A model generated the notes under the pieces. That model worked only from the letters and a program-made list of their open reading frames with translations, was not told the origin of the DNA and did no database searches. Positions 1-9,049 of a stretch of 64,000 nucleotides of DNA are shown one piece after another. The stretch is from Acidiphilium sp. PA (GTDB lineage Bacteria; Pseudomonadota; Alphaproteobacteria; Acetobacterales; Acetobacteraceae), in contig NZ_JAIMBY010000001.1 of NCBI RefSeq assembly GCF_026191915.1, forward strand, positions 124,001-188,000, read 5' to 3'. Each line of letters opens with the position of its first letter. Position 1 is the stretch's first letter. Position numbers and translations under genes: made by a program.

Positions 1-982
1 CTTCCAGAATGGCGAGGCGCAATTCATAGGTAGTCGCATGAACATCGGCCACCATGCCGCAGCCTAGGCGGGTGCGCAGCCGATCTTCGATGCCGGACAG
101 ATCCGACGGTGATTTATCAGCCGAGACGATGATCTGCTTGCCACTGTCGACCAAGGCGTTGAACGTGTGGAAGAACTCTTCCTGCGTGCCGTCCTTGCCG
201 ATGAGGAACTGCAGATCATCCACCATCAGCACATCGACACTGCGCAGCTCATTCTTGAATTCGATGGTCGATTGCCGACGCAGCGCGCTCACGAACCGAT
301 GCATGAACTTCTCGGCCGACATATAGGCGACCGTAACCTCGTCGGCCCGCTGCGAGAGCTCCCACGCGATCGCGTGCATCAGATGGGTTTTGCCAAGCCC
401 GACGCCGCCATACAAAAACAGCGGGTTGAAGCCGGGACTGGCATGGCCATCCGCAACGCGACGGGCGCAGGCATAGGCAAACTCGTTCGGTTTTCCGACT
501 ACGAACGTATCAAACGTAAACCGCGGATCGAGCGGAGCTGCCGTTTCCGACCGGTCTTCGGCATCCCGGCGGGTGGGCTGGGTCGATTTGCCAGGAACGG
601 CGCTCGGCTCCGCCAGATTGGGCACCGCGGTACTCCCGCCGGCCGGGCGCGTGCGAATATCGACCCGACGAACAGCAGGGTTTTCCGACTGCCACAGGCT
701 GGTCAACAGCGCGCCATATTCCTTGTTGACCCAATCGCGCAGAAAGCGCGTTGGCATCATCACCGTAATCTCATCGCCGTCCAGCCCGTGAAGAGCGGCC
801 TGACGGAGCCAGTTGCGATACTCGACTTCACCGATTTCATCCTGCAGCCGGGCGCGAACGCGGCTCCATTGCAGCGCCAGCGCCGAATCCAGCCGGCCCT
901 CACCCGATAAATCGCGCGGGCTACCGGCATCCAGGGTGCTGTCTGTGTCGTAAACCTGCTGTGCCTGCGCTTCCAACAGCAT
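1..982 (-). CDS. dnaA: Chromosomal replication initiator DnaA, 5' part (3' end lies outside the window)
   Basis: DnaA is an AAA+ ATPase that binds the replication origin and opens it. On the minus strand the frame starts at ATG 980-982, preceded by GGGGAGG. It reads through a domain I segment (W-S-R-V-R-A-R-L, then a D-W-V-N-K-E-Y-G type helix), a variable Pro/Ala-rich linker, then FVVGKPNEFAYACARRVAD and the Walker A GGVGLGKTHLMHA. Walker B (VLMVDDLQFL) and a sensor 1 region follow, and the frame runs off the window at base 1. The C-terminal DNA-binding domain is therefore not seen. The neighbour is rpsT, upstream on the same strand, which is the usual alphaproteobacterial arrangement. The frame is open throughout. 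Identification is very secure; the exact start is likely but not proven. Confidence 0.96.
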   Translation of the reverse strand, partial: MLLEAQAQQVYDTDSTLDAGSPRDLSGEGRLDSALALQWSRVRARLQDEIGEVEYRNWLRQAALHGLDGDEITVMMPTRFLRDWVNKEYGALLTSLWQSENPAVRRVDIRTRPAGGSTAVPNLAEPSAVPGKSTQPTRRDAEDRSETAAPLDPRFTFDTFVVGKPNEFAYACARRVADGHASPGFNPLFLYGGVGLGKTHLMHAIAWELSQRADEVTVAYMSAEKFMHRFVSALRRQSTIEFKNELRSVDVLMVDDLQFLIGKDGTQEEFFHTFNALVDSGKQIIVSADKSPSDLSGIEDRLRTRLGCGMVADVHATTYELRLAILE

Positions 983-1422
983 CGCCTCCCCTATTTCCAC
1001 CGTGCCCCGAGCCTTCCATGCCACACCTGCCACGCCATAAATCCACTACACGCTATGGTTGTGTCAACCATGCGTGCATTCAGCGTCCGACTGCGGGAAC
1101 CTTGTCTAGGACCAGGAAACTAAGCCAATAGACGGTGCGGACGCAAGAGATGTTGTGTTCGAAAAAACCTAGGCCGGAAGTCGAGGTTTCGAAATCTCTC
1201 CATAAAATCAGGCGATTGATACGGGTTTTTGAACCGCAAAAAAATCCAGTCAGGGCAATGGCCGCGCCAGGGCCGTGAAGCCGGAACTTCGCGCAACAGA
1301 AGTAAGCGGCCCCGACGGGGGCCGCCTCAGAATCTGAAAAAAACTTATTTTTTAGGACTTTGCATGCCCTACGTCTGGAAGGATCGGCTGTTCAAGCGCC
1401 GAAAGAGCCGCTAGGTCGGTGG
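983..1422. other. Intergenic region between dnaA and rpsT
   Basis: This 440-base stretch should carry the dnaA promoter and leader. I saw no TTATCCACA-type DnaA box cluster and no AT-rich unwinding element that would mark an origin here. It contains one strong GC hairpin (1306-1325) and A/T runs at about 1336-1353. A 61-codon open frame (1229-1414, plus strand) has basic, non-family-like composition and no ribosome-binding site, so I do not call it a gene. Confidence 0.5.
1306..1325 (-). terminator. GC hairpin downstream of rpsT, possible terminator
   Basis: A perfect 8-base-pair stem, GCGGCCCC / GGGGCCGC, with a 4-base loop lies about 100 bases after the rpsT stop. On the minus strand only a weak T-tract (TTACTTCT) follows it, so intrinsic termination is plausible but not textbook. 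Confidence 0.45.
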
Positions 1423-1689
1423 TCAGACCGCCAGAGCCTTGACGCGCGCCGACAGACGCGAGATCCGCCGTGACACCGTATTCAATTTCAGGACGCCTTT
1501 TGTCACCGCACGCTGCATCTCTGGCTGTGCCGCAACGAAAGCAGCCCGCGCCTGTGCATGATCCCCGCTGGCGATCGCCTCCTCCAGTTTCCGGACGAAA
1601 CTATGAACCCGTGACCGGCGCGCCTTGTTGCGGGCGGTGCGAACCACGGTTTGACGGATGCGCTTCTGGGCGGATGCGATGTTTGCCAT
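1423..1689 (-). CDS. rpsT: 30S ribosomal protein S20
   Basis: S20 is a primary 16S rRNA-binding protein of the small ribosomal subunit. The 88-residue product starts [13 protein letters not shown], has the family's basic N-terminus ([20 protein letters not shown]), an all-helical composition and the typical [17 protein letters not shown] ending. Length fits the family (about 85-90). It lies upstream of dnaA on the same strand, as in many Rhodospirillales. The leader from 1690 to about 1860 shows A-rich and GC segments but no clear riboswitch. Confidence 0.97.
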   Translation of the reverse strand: MANIASAQKRIRQTVVRTARNKARRSRVHSFVRKLEEAIASGDHAQARAAFVAAQPEMQRAVTKGVLKLNTVSRRISRLSARVKALAV

Positions 1690-1953
1690 GAACTCAGGTA
1701 TCTCTTTTGGAAAACGGGATAGAAAAAAATCGGACCACGGCCCGAAAGCCTGAAGGTCCGATTGGCGTCCGCCAGCACATATCGCCCCTGCGATACGCCG
1801 TCAAGCGACCGGCAATCCGACATGGCAGCGGACTTTACCGGCCCGCCATGCACAGACAGCAAAATTCGCTGTTCAAGGCCCGGCGCGATATGTATAAAGT
1901 TTTAGCCAAAAATCGTTTTAAGTCGCTATGAGATCAAAAACAGGGACACGGCA

Positions 1954-3105
1954 ATGCCGGCTTATATCGATCGACCCCGCAGCATTGTCGATTCTGAGAT
2001 TGTAGAGGTCACGGGCTGGGTTGCAGGGCCGGCTCCCACTGCCGCGATGGTAACAGTTAACGGCATGGCGATCGCCCATGAATCGTACGAGCGCCCCGAT
2101 GTCCGTGACGCAATGCCGCAGTTTCCGTTCACGTCCGGCCTGACCGCAATAGCTGACCTGCGTGCGCTCCCCCCCTCACGCACGCTCGATATCATCGTGT
2201 CGATCAATCAGGATCGCGAACGCCACCGCGTCGAGGTATCAGACGCTCTCCATGACCGGTGGCTTGACGAGGCGGCAAAGCGGGCGGCCAACCGGGCCTT
2301 TTGCAAAATCCATCTCCGCTGCCCGGCCTGCGGCGCCACCGGGCTCGAGATCACCTCTGCGGCGGTTACATGTAAGGCCTGCCGTGTGGCGTTTCCACAG
2401 CGTGGGCACGCGCTCGACATGATCTCGGTCCCGCTGGCGATCGAGGCCAATCTCGCCATCACCGCCAATGTGTCAGCCAATCCGTACACGCCGGCAGCGC
2501 TCGCACTGATCGATCGGGTCACCGCCAGGGGGGGCGTGGTGCTCGATTGCGGTGCCGGCTCGCGACCACAACGCACTGCCAGCGTAATAAATGTCGAGAT
2601 CGTCGATTACCCATCGACCGATGTGCTCGCGATCGGCGAAGCGTTACCGTTCGCAGACCACACCTTCGATGCCGCAGTATCCCTCGCGGTGCTCGAACAC
2701 GTGCGCGATCCGTTCAAATGCGCGCAGGAACTGCTGCGCGTCGTCAAGCCGGGTGGCGAGTTACTGATCGATGTCCCGTTTTTGCAGCCGGTCCACGGCT
2801 TTCCTCACCATTATTACAACATGACCGCACAGGGACTGACCAATTTGTTTGCAGGGCGCGCCGAGGTGCTCAGTTGCACGGTGCCCCCGCATGGCCATCC
2901 GATTTTTGCCGTGCAGTGGCTGTTACGCGACTATCTCGCAGGCTTACCCCGCGACGCCGCGACCACGTTTGGCGCGATGACAGTCGACGAGCTCGTCGCA
3001 CTCAACGCGGCTGCGTTTCTCGGTGATCCCCGCGCTCAGGGCTTGAGCCAGGAAACGCAATCGCCGATCGCATGTCTGAACACGCTGCACATCCAGCGCC
3101 TCTGA
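1954..3105 (+). CDS. Class I SAM-dependent methyltransferase with N-terminal accessory domain and zinc ribbon
   Basis: The 383-residue protein probably methylates a glycan or lipid-linked intermediate (inference from neighbours). Residues 1-110 form a small domain (VTGWVAGPAP...VTVNG) that looks like a binding or accessory module. Residues about 122-145 hold a CPACG...CKAC zinc ribbon like those of Trm112-type or methyltransferase-associated proteins. The Rossmann core follows: motif I VVLDCGAGS near residue 195, then a LPFADHTFDAAVSLAVLEHV segment (motifs II/III) and VKPGGELLID. It is first in a short plus-strand run, and its 3' end overlaps the next gene by 34 bases. The acceptor substrate is not known from sequence. 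Confidence 0.8.
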   Translation: MPAYIDRPRSIVDSEIVEVTGWVAGPAPTAAMVTVNGMAIAHESYERPDVRDAMPQFPFTSGLTAIADLRALPPSRTLDIIVSINQDRERHRVEVSDALHDRWLDEAAKRAANRAFCKIHLRCPACGATGLEITSAAVTCKACRVAFPQRGHALDMISVPLAIEANLAITANVSANPYTPAALALIDRVTARGGVVLDCGAGSRPQRTASVINVEIVDYPSTDVLAIGEALPFADHTFDAAVSLAVLEHVRDPFKCAQELLRVVKPGGELLIDVPFLQPVHGFPHHYYNMTAQGLTNLFAGRAEVLSCTVPPHGHPIFAVQWLLRDYLAGLPRDAATTFGAMTVDELVALNAAAFLGDPRAQGLSQETQSPIACLNTLHIQRL

Positions 3106-4154
3106 CGCGCGCGGACCTGCTCGGCCGGACCTGGCAGTTCCGTCGCAGCGACGGCCCGGTGTTCGCCGAACGGCTCCGATTGATCAGCGACGGCGCGATT
3201 GCCGGTCATAACGGCGCGTTCGAGGCGCTGTGGACCCTCGATGATGGCATCGTGACGTTTCATGCGTTGAACGGGGTCGCAACCACGCGGTTTACCGATG
3301 TTGCGCGCCACGACAACGGCCAAATCGTCCTCGCGGGTGATTTTATGATGGCACCGGAACTCAAACTGCGCTTCGTCCTCGACTCGGTGCGCGGCAGCAC
3401 CACAGCCCCGCCAGCCCCGCAACGGCTGAATATTACAATGAGCCTGGGCGGCCCCCGCGACGCTCTGCTGATACTGTTCAACTCCATCGGCAGACCGTTC
3501 GATGGACTGGATACGCGTTGGGAGTTTTACGATCTGCCGCGCCGTCTGGGACTTGACCATGTACGCTTCGCCGAACGCACCGACCCGGCCCGCTGGTATG
3601 TCGATCAGGCCGGTGCGATCTGCGCGATGCTGACGCCGATCATCGAGCGCGGGTATCGGCGGGTCTTCCTGGCCGGGTTGAGCTCCGGTGGTTTCGCGAG
3701 CCTGCTGATCGGCACCATGCTGGCCCGCGCGTTTCCTCAACTCGTGCTCGACAGCTTTACGATCAATCCCCAAACCGGTCATGCGCCGACGCACCGGGCG
3801 GTGATGGCCGATTTGCCTGCGGCAATACCGCCGGCAGTCATGGATGAGGCGACTTATATCGCGCTCGGTCATCAGGCGAACGAGATTGCCGACTTACTCG
3901 AAGCCCTGCCCGGCACCACCCGGCTGACCCATCATGTGTTCTACGATCACGACAATCCTGCCGAGCGATATTACGTCGACCTGATCCGCCGGTTTCACGT
4001 CGTGGCGCCCACCGCTTACAGGTTCGGCGTCGGCCACTTGTCGGGCTGCCTCGCGCTGATGGAACGAGGCGTGGTCCACGATGCGATCACGGATATGCTG
4101 GCGGCCGATCAGGCGGCGGCAGGGACATCGAGATCGGTGTTCAAAAACAGATAG
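3072..4154 (+). CDS. Serine-hydrolase-like (alpha/beta hydrolase) protein of the glycan cluster
   Basis: The 360-residue protein has an N-terminal ligand-binding-like region of about 100 residues (LLGRTWQFRRSDG...), then an alpha/beta hydrolase-like half. A nucleophile elbow LAGLSSGGFASLL (G-x-S-x-G-G) lies near residue 205. A possible acid/histidine pair appears later (VFYDHDNP and FGVGHLSG). This resembles accessory acyl- or esterase-type enzymes in capsule and polysaccharide loci, but the family is not firmly recognised. It overlaps the methyltransferase upstream by 34 bases, suggesting translational coupling. Its 3' end overlaps the convergent DUF4422 gene by 46 bases. Confidence 0.6.
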   Translation: MSEHAAHPAPLTRADLLGRTWQFRRSDGPVFAERLRLISDGAIAGHNGAFEALWTLDDGIVTFHALNGVATTRFTDVARHDNGQIVLAGDFMMAPELKLRFVLDSVRGSTTAPPAPQRLNITMSLGGPRDALLILFNSIGRPFDGLDTRWEFYDLPRRLGLDHVRFAERTDPARWYVDQAGAICAMLTPIIERGYRRVFLAGLSSGGFASLLIGTMLARAFPQLVLDSFTINPQTGHAPTHRAVMADLPAAIPPAVMDEATYIALGHQANEIADLLEALPGTTRLTHHVFYDHDNPAERYYVDLIRRFHVVAPTAYRFGVGHLSGCLALMERGVVHDAITDMLAADQAAAGTSRSVFKNR

Positions 4155-4948
4155 GGCAGACGGCCAACTTTCAGCAGCGGATCCTCCATGCGTTTCTGCA
4201 TCAGATAGAAGTTGAACAGCCGCTCGGCGAAATGCCCGACCAGACGTGGATAGACCGTGATATGGCTGGCGATGAACCCGACCGCTTCGTGCCAGAACTT
4301 CATGTAGTCATCAAAAATCTCGGCACGCAGAATATACATGTTGCAATAGGCCGGCTGGTTCATCGCAAAGTCGATCTCCACCGACCGGTTCTTGAAGTAT
4401 GAATTACTGATCACCGACCCGACCAGCACCGGCCAGTATTCGGCCATATGGGTGGTCGCCCACTGCGTATCGATCGGGTCGGGCAGGATCGCCCGCAGTA
4501 CAATGACGTCGTGCGCGCCGATCCATTGCTTGAGCCGCCCGATTGCGCCGGAATCGAAATCGCGCCGCATATCAAGATAACGGTCGAACATCAAAGACCC
4601 CGCATCATGGCGGCAGGCGGCCTGGTCGCTCAGCAGGCGTTGGCGGATCGGCCGCAAATCCGGGTAGCGGCTTGCGATCTCGGAGCCAGGCAACGGATCG
4701 AGCCAGAACAGCCGGCGGTAGTGCTCAAAGCCGACATAGTCGTATTTCCAGAGATGATCCTTCCAGACATGGTATTGCTGGCGCATCTCCGAATGTTCCA
4801 GCTGATGGGCGATATTCGAACCATCGAGATCACCCCGATACCGCCCCGCAGCATCGGAGTGCAGGCCGGACACCAGCGTTGTGAACGGGCCGGTTGTCAA
4901 TGGACGATCGGGCACCGCGTGGTGGCAGTTGAAAATCTGCAGGCGCAT
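4109..4948 (-). CDS. DUF4422 glycosyltransferase-like protein
   Basis: This 279-residue protein carries the DUF4422 hallmarks: an early HHAVPDRP-type segment, then Q-Y-H-V-W-K-D-H-L-W-K-Y-D-Y-V-G-F-E-H-Y-R-R-L-F. The HYRRLF motif is diagnostic. A middle DVIVLRA segment and a C-terminal MYILRAEIFDDYMKFW...ERLFNFYL also fit. The family is found in capsule and O-antigen loci and is assumed to contain glycosyltransferases, though direct biochemistry is scarce. Its start ATG overlaps the stop of the GT61 gene (TGATG), so the two are almost certainly co-translated. The 3' end overlaps the convergent 3072-4154 gene. Confidence 0.75.
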   Translation of the reverse strand: MRLQIFNCHHAVPDRPLTTGPFTTLVSGLHSDAAGRYRGDLDGSNIAHQLEHSEMRQQYHVWKDHLWKYDYVGFEHYRRLFWLDPLPGSEIASRYPDLRPIRQRLLSDQAACRHDAGSLMFDRYLDMRRDFDSGAIGRLKQWIGAHDVIVLRAILPDPIDTQWATTHMAEYWPVLVGSVISNSYFKNRSVEIDFAMNQPAYCNMYILRAEIFDDYMKFWHEAVGFIASHITVYPRLVGHFAERLFNFYLMQKRMEDPLLKVGRLPYLFLNTDLDVPAAA

Positions 4949-6618
4949 CAGGCTGCCGCCCTCTGTTCGCCGGTCTGCACGCCATCGATTGCCATCAGGC
5001 GCAACGCCAGGAAACTGATCGCGGTCTCGCGATCATCATCACCATGGCCCGTTCTGCGCGGCGATAGGCAGACCGGGTGGATGAACACGATATCAAGCCA
5101 CTCGTGGCCCGCGAGACACGCGGGCGGCAGCACCAGGGCGATGGTACTGAACGAATCAACCACGGCCCCGCCGACCGGCACACCGTTCACTACGACATCG
5201 AGCGGGCGTCCGACCAGACCACGGTCGAGCACGAGGGCAACCACATCGAGTTCGAGCACGATACCGCTGTTGTCGTGTGGCTTTGGCAGTCGCATCGTGC
5301 TGAACGGTCCAACCGCCCAGGTATGAGTGGCCTCGGGATGCGACCAGCCAAACCGCGTGTAATCAGCCGCATTGCCCGCCGTCCCGAACACCACATCCAT
5401 CAGTTTGCCGCCCAACCGCCTGGGCAGGGTCGCACCGGCAAGCTCGATCATCCCCGAGCGTCCCACAACGGCCGGTGCCTGCTCAAGATGCTCGATCGCC
5501 GCGACGATATCAGACTCAATGGCCATGAACGGCGCATCGCGCTGCAGACCCTCACCCCCCCACAGCGTGGGACCCCGCAAATCGGCGTGCCACCCTTCGC
5601 GCGCCTGGATCAGCGGATGAAAATACGAATCCGGCCACGCGCCAGGCGCCATCGAAATCACCCTGACACCTTGCGGCGCGAAAATCAGATTGATCAGACC
5701 CGAGCCCTGCACGCCGAAAATCATCTCGGCATCGAGGAACAGGCCGACCTGCTCGCTAAATGACAGACTTTCAATCGAGGGCCGATGAAACCGCCTTTCG
5801 GACAACAATCGCTCGACGGCGTCGCTGTTGGAAAACCGCCGGGTCTGGTTCCCGCGCCTCAGAATCGCAAGACGCTGGTGCCCGGCGGGCACAATGCTGT
5901 TGCGCATCGCTCCGCGCATGACATCCATCACGACCGGGTTCATCCCCGCCATGGACCAGATGCCACTGACCGCGTGCAGCGATTTGAACCGATAATGACG
6001 ATCCGGCCGGATCTGCAGAACACGATCGTTTCCGATGCCGAACGCCGCCAGCGACTCGAGGATTGCCGTCGCATAGCTGCGCGCTGCCGACATCGTCGTG
6101 ATCGCCTGGCCGACCACGAACCGAAACCGGCCGGGATGGGCACGTTCCGCCATGATCGCCCGCGGCAGGATTTCGCCGACCCAGTGGCCCCAGGTGACGT
6201 CGCCATAGCGGGCTACGAGCAGGCAAGGCTCGTCGATGGTCTCCGTCTCGAACGGCATCGCATTCAGCTCTTCGAACGATTGCGGCCAATTGCCAACCAA
6301 CGGATTGATCTGGTCACTGACCAGGAACGCCTCGTGCCAGATCCAGTAGGAATCGCCCCCCAGCATCGTCGTGCCAGACGGCAGCTTGCCCAGCACGACC
6401 GGATCAAACGGCGCGAGACGCGAGCGATATGTGCTATTCACCATCCGGCGCTCGAACGCATCAAACCCAATCCGGGCCGCATTGGTGAACACGACCGAAG
6501 CGGGCAGTACGGCCTCAAATGGTTGGGCCAGCGTTTCGCACGTGGTAAACAAGGCCGGTAACTGGGCCAGCGATTTCGGCGTCGCTGCGCTGCGGTTCGG
6601 TGTGGCGCGTTTGGTCAT
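4948..6618 (-). CDS. GT61-family glycosyltransferase (DUF563) with C-terminal carbohydrate-associated domain
   Basis: The 556-residue protein has a GT61 core: LLVARYGDVTWGHWVGEILPR (residues about 125-145) and the signature FGVQGSGLINLIFAPQGVRV near residue 306, which is the nucleotide-sugar-binding end of the fold. Residues about 425-545 form a second, beta-rich domain (HPEATHTWAVGPFS...VVVNGVPVGG...FIHPVCLSP) that recurs in the protein at 7871-9049. I chose ATG 6618 because CAGGA lies 7 bases upstream; a GTG at 6648 has no such signal. It sits in a minus-strand operon, methyltransferase then GT61 then DUF4422. The sugar transferred is unknown. Confidence 0.8.
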   Translation of the reverse strand: MTKRATPNRSAATPKSLAQLPALFTTCETLAQPFEAVLPASVVFTNAARIGFDAFERRMVNSTYRSRLAPFDPVVLGKLPSGTTMLGGDSYWIWHEAFLVSDQINPLVGNWPQSFEELNAMPFETETIDEPCLLVARYGDVTWGHWVGEILPRAIMAERAHPGRFRFVVGQAITTMSAARSYATAILESLAAFGIGNDRVLQIRPDRHYRFKSLHAVSGIWSMAGMNPVVMDVMRGAMRNSIVPAGHQRLAILRRGNQTRRFSNSDAVERLLSERRFHRPSIESLSFSEQVGLFLDAEMIFGVQGSGLINLIFAPQGVRVISMAPGAWPDSYFHPLIQAREGWHADLRGPTLWGGEGLQRDAPFMAIESDIVAAIEHLEQAPAVVGRSGMIELAGATLPRRLGGKLMDVVFGTAGNAADYTRFGWSHPEATHTWAVGPFSTMRLPKPHDNSGIVLELDVVALVLDRGLVGRPLDVVVNGVPVGGAVVDSFSTIALVLPPACLAGHEWLDIVFIHPVCLSPRRTGHGDDDRETAISFLALRLMAIDGVQTGEQRAAA

Positions 6619-6663
6619 GGGCAATCCTGTTCGTATCCGACCGGTCACCGGAGCGATCGGCTT

Positions 6664-7500
6664 TCAGTTTCGATGCGCAACAATAGTCACCATCGGCGGT
6701 TGATCTGCCATGGCTCTCGGTGAATGGAGCGTAACAACCTGATTGGCGAAACCAAGCCGTTTCAGCATGATTTCAAAAGCGCTGGCCGAATAGTTCCACC
6801 AATGGATGTGGCCGATCGGCGGGGCGGAGGTGCCAATCTGCATCAGGCCAGGCAGCTGCGGGATCGGCGGCAGAGACACGAGGTCAGTGATAATCATGGT
6901 ATCGCGGGTCAACGCGGCGGCCTCGCGCAGCGCCTGGAACGGATTTGAAAGGTGAACCAGGATCGCACCGAAGATCGCGATGTCATACATGCCGAGATCA
7001 TCGGGCTGATGGAAAATATCGGCATAGACGGCGCGCGCCTCGAATCCAAATGCACGCTTGACATACCACCAACTGTTGCGGAGCCGGCCCGCCGAATACG
7101 CCCCGCTGATCGCAGCCTCGCCGACGGTGATGTCGCCAAACGGCATGATTTCCGGCCCATGGCCGATCGGCAGGTCGAATACCGTGAGCTCGCCTCCAGC
7201 CTGCACGATGGCGCGTGAAAGAAAGCCGCTGGCGGGACCATATTCGAGCACGCTCTTGCCGGCGAGCGGAACGCCGCCGAGATAATCTGCCTCGTGTCCG
7301 CGTAAATCCCACGCACCGTTCATCACACGCCCGTCCGGCAGCGTAATGCTGTGATAGAACTCGCAATCCCGTTCCTCGATATCGTTGTGATAAGCGGCCA
7401 ACGCGTGTTGGAACGAAGGGGTCAGTTGTCCGCCGTAGGGGCGACGGCGTACGGCCTCCTTGCGAAAGTAACTGGCGAGATCGAATGCGTGCTGATCCAT
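6664..7500 (-). CDS. SAM-dependent methyltransferase (class I)
   Basis: This protein of about 278 residues contains LAGKSVLEYGPASGFLSRAI (motif I, glycine-rich SAM loop), an acidic strand TVFDLPIG (motif II), MYDIAIFGAILVHLSNPFQALREAA (motif IV/post-IV) and TMIITDLVSL. It belongs to the tRNA-mo5U34/glycan-type methyltransferase clan. The family is common in surface polysaccharide clusters, where it methylates sugars or lipid carriers. The start is ATG 7500, with AAAGG 8 bases upstream; the alternative 7509 is a TTG. It heads the operon 7500-4109 and is divergent from the acyl carrier protein gene. Confidence 0.8.
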   Translation of the reverse strand: MDQHAFDLASYFRKEAVRRRPYGGQLTPSFQHALAAYHNDIEERDCEFYHSITLPDGRVMNGAWDLRGHEADYLGGVPLAGKSVLEYGPASGFLSRAIVQAGGELTVFDLPIGHGPEIMPFGDITVGEAAISGAYSAGRLRNSWWYVKRAFGFEARAVYADIFHQPDDLGMYDIAIFGAILVHLSNPFQALREAAALTRDTMIITDLVSLPPIPQLPGLMQIGTSAPPIGHIHWWNYSASAFEIMLKRLGFANQVVTLHSPRAMADQPPMVTIVAHRN

Positions 7501-7616
7501 CAATTGCAACCTTTCAGAGTCTGTCGCCGCGTCGATGCAGGCAGAAGTGTTAAATAAAACATTGGCCTCGTCTCGGAAAATAGACTAACAGGCGGACGTG
7601 GGTGAAGGAGATGAAA

Positions 7617-7862
7617 ATGAACACCAACTTCAGGATCTTGCACGATATTTTCACGACCGAGCTGGCCGACCCCACGCTCCACCTGACGCCGGAAACCGCT
7701 TTGGCGGATATCCCGGGGTGGGATTCGGTCAATCTCTCGTGCGTCATTCTCAGCGTCGAAACGAAATTCGGTGTCGTGTTCACACCCACGCAGATGGATC
7801 AGCTCCAATCCGTCGGCGATTTTCTGCCGATCATAACGGCGGGTGCCGCAACACCGACGTGA
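7617..7862 (+). CDS. Acyl carrier protein (stand-alone)
   Basis: Acyl carrier proteins hold acyl chains on a phosphopantetheine arm. The 81-residue product shows the attachment site in IPGWDSVNLSCVI (serine of the D-S motif), with helices I and III/IV around it (ETKFGVVFTP...LQSVGDFL). The start ATG 7617 is set by AAGGAG 6 bases upstream; a closer ATG at 7611 abuts the Shine-Dalgarno. It is alone on the plus strand, inserted between two minus-strand operons. The acyl-AMP ligase at 9046-10728 is the obvious partner for loading it (inference). Too divergent to be the housekeeping AcpP. Confidence 0.85.
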   Translation: MNTNFRILHDIFTTELADPTLHLTPETALADIPGWDSVNLSCVILSVETKFGVVFTPTQMDQLQSVGDFLPIITAGAATPT

Positions 7863-7870
7863 ACCGATCC

Positions 7871-9049
7871 TCACGGCGTGCCTCCGGGCAGCGCCCGCTC
7901 GGCCTGGCGGCAGATCGCGAGCCAGCAGTCGAGCGATAGATCCGCCGCATTATCATAAGGCGCGAAACGATCGATATAGCCGCGAGCAAGGTCCGGCATC
8001 AGCACTTCGACCGTTCCGGGCGGATTGTGGTCATCGGTTGGAACGACGTACAGGAGCCGGTTCGGACCGTATCGCCGTAGCAGCAGAAATACCGCGATCA
8101 CGTCTTCTTCCCGCAGCGTGGCGTTGTGTTTCAGCACATAAATGCGGCGCGCCGATCGCAGGTCATCGAGCATGCGGCGACGCAACAGCGTGAGTTTCTG
8201 CGCTTCGCGGTGGCGTACGCGCGATGCCGGCATCTGATCGGCATACATGAAGGTGTGGTACGTCAGATTATATCGTTTCTCTGTCAGAATATACTCTTGC
8301 GGGTCACCACGCAGATCCAGCTCGATATTTCCCGGCTCTCCGATACTGTCCAGCTCATGCAGCAACATATCCACCAGCGACGCCAACGGTGTCGCGGTAA
8401 ACCGGAGCAAGCCCAGCGACTCGCTGCCACTCAACCGCTGTGCGATACCAAATTCGCAATTATCACCAAGGCTCTCGAAACCGCCAAGCAGCATGGCAGG
8501 TGTCGCAGCAACGGCAGGCGGCGATGGTTGCACTTTCGCCGGCCGCCGGTTGACCGACCATAGGTGGAGCGTGCGACAGGCAAACGCCAGTCGGCGCTTG
8601 TCGTCGACCTCACCGACCGCCGCTGGGGACAGCGCATCGGGGTGATCGAGACTGATACTGACCGGCTGGCCGAGCGCATCGTCTGGGATAAAAAATGCGA
8701 TCAAGCCCGGACGACTCAACGACGTTTCGCATTGAAGAATTCCGTTCACCCATACCGATACGCGCTGCGAGGCTCGAGGGTTCTGACCCAGATACGGTGC
8801 ACCCTCGATCACGCCAAGCACCCGGCAATCGGCGGTGCTATGCCCGGTCTCGGACATCATGACGATCATATCGCTGCTGGTGCCGAGCGACCAGCGCATG
8901 GACCCCTCGGGAAATCCCCACCCTTCACCGAGACGCATCGCAGCGGTCGGTGCAGCAAACTCGAAACGGTCAAGCAGAACCGGCGGACTTTGGTCAATCG
9001 CGCCAGCCGGCCAGCCCGGTTGGCGCAGCGGGATCGGTGCCGGACTCAT
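7871..9049 (-). CDS. Uncharacterised two-domain protein (beta-rich N-domain plus 'SLGDNCEFG' C-domain)
   Basis: The 392-residue protein has two parts. Residues about 35-165 are beta-rich (WGFPEGSMRW...VSVWVNGILQ...HPDALSP) and resemble the C-terminal domain of the GT61 protein at 4948-6618. Residues 190-390 begin FESLGDNCEFGIAQ and contain YNLTYHTFMY, IYVLKHNATL and LLYVVPTDDHNPPG. This second domain is a recurring uncharacterised type in alphaproteobacterial polysaccharide and TPR proteins. I cannot assign a reaction, although the D-N-C-E-F-G segment could suggest a cysteine-based catalytic centre. Its ATG overlaps the stop of the acyl-AMP ligase (ATGA), so the two are translationally coupled. 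Confidence 0.6.
   Translation of the reverse strand: MSPAPIPLRQPGWPAGAIDQSPPVLLDRFEFAAPTAAMRLGEGWGFPEGSMRWSLGTSSDMIVMMSETGHSTADCRVLGVIEGAPYLGQNPRASQRVSVWVNGILQCETSLSRPGLIAFFIPDDALGQPVSISLDHPDALSPAAVGEVDDKRRLAFACRTLHLWSVNRRPAKVQPSPPAVAATPAMLLGGFESLGDNCEFGIAQRLSGSESLGLLRFTATPLASLVDMLLHELDSIGEPGNIELDLRGDPQEYILTEKRYNLTYHTFMYADQMPASRVRHREAQKLTLLRRRMLDDLRSARRIYVLKHNATLREEDVIAVFLLLRRYGPNRLLYVVPTDDHNPPGTVEVLMPDLARGYIDRFAPYDNAADLSLDCWLAICRQAERALPGGTP

Noticed and set aside
167-910. Long plus-strand open frame over dnaA
   Set aside because: It is an antisense shadow of the DnaA frame, which shows all AAA+ motifs on the minus strand.
1229-1414. 61-codon open frame on the plus strand between dnaA and rpsT
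   Set aside because: Very basic, low-complexity composition, no ribosome-binding site and no family resemblance.
983-1422. Possible replication origin next to dnaA
   Set aside because: No TTATCCACA-type box cluster or AT-rich unwinding region could be seen.
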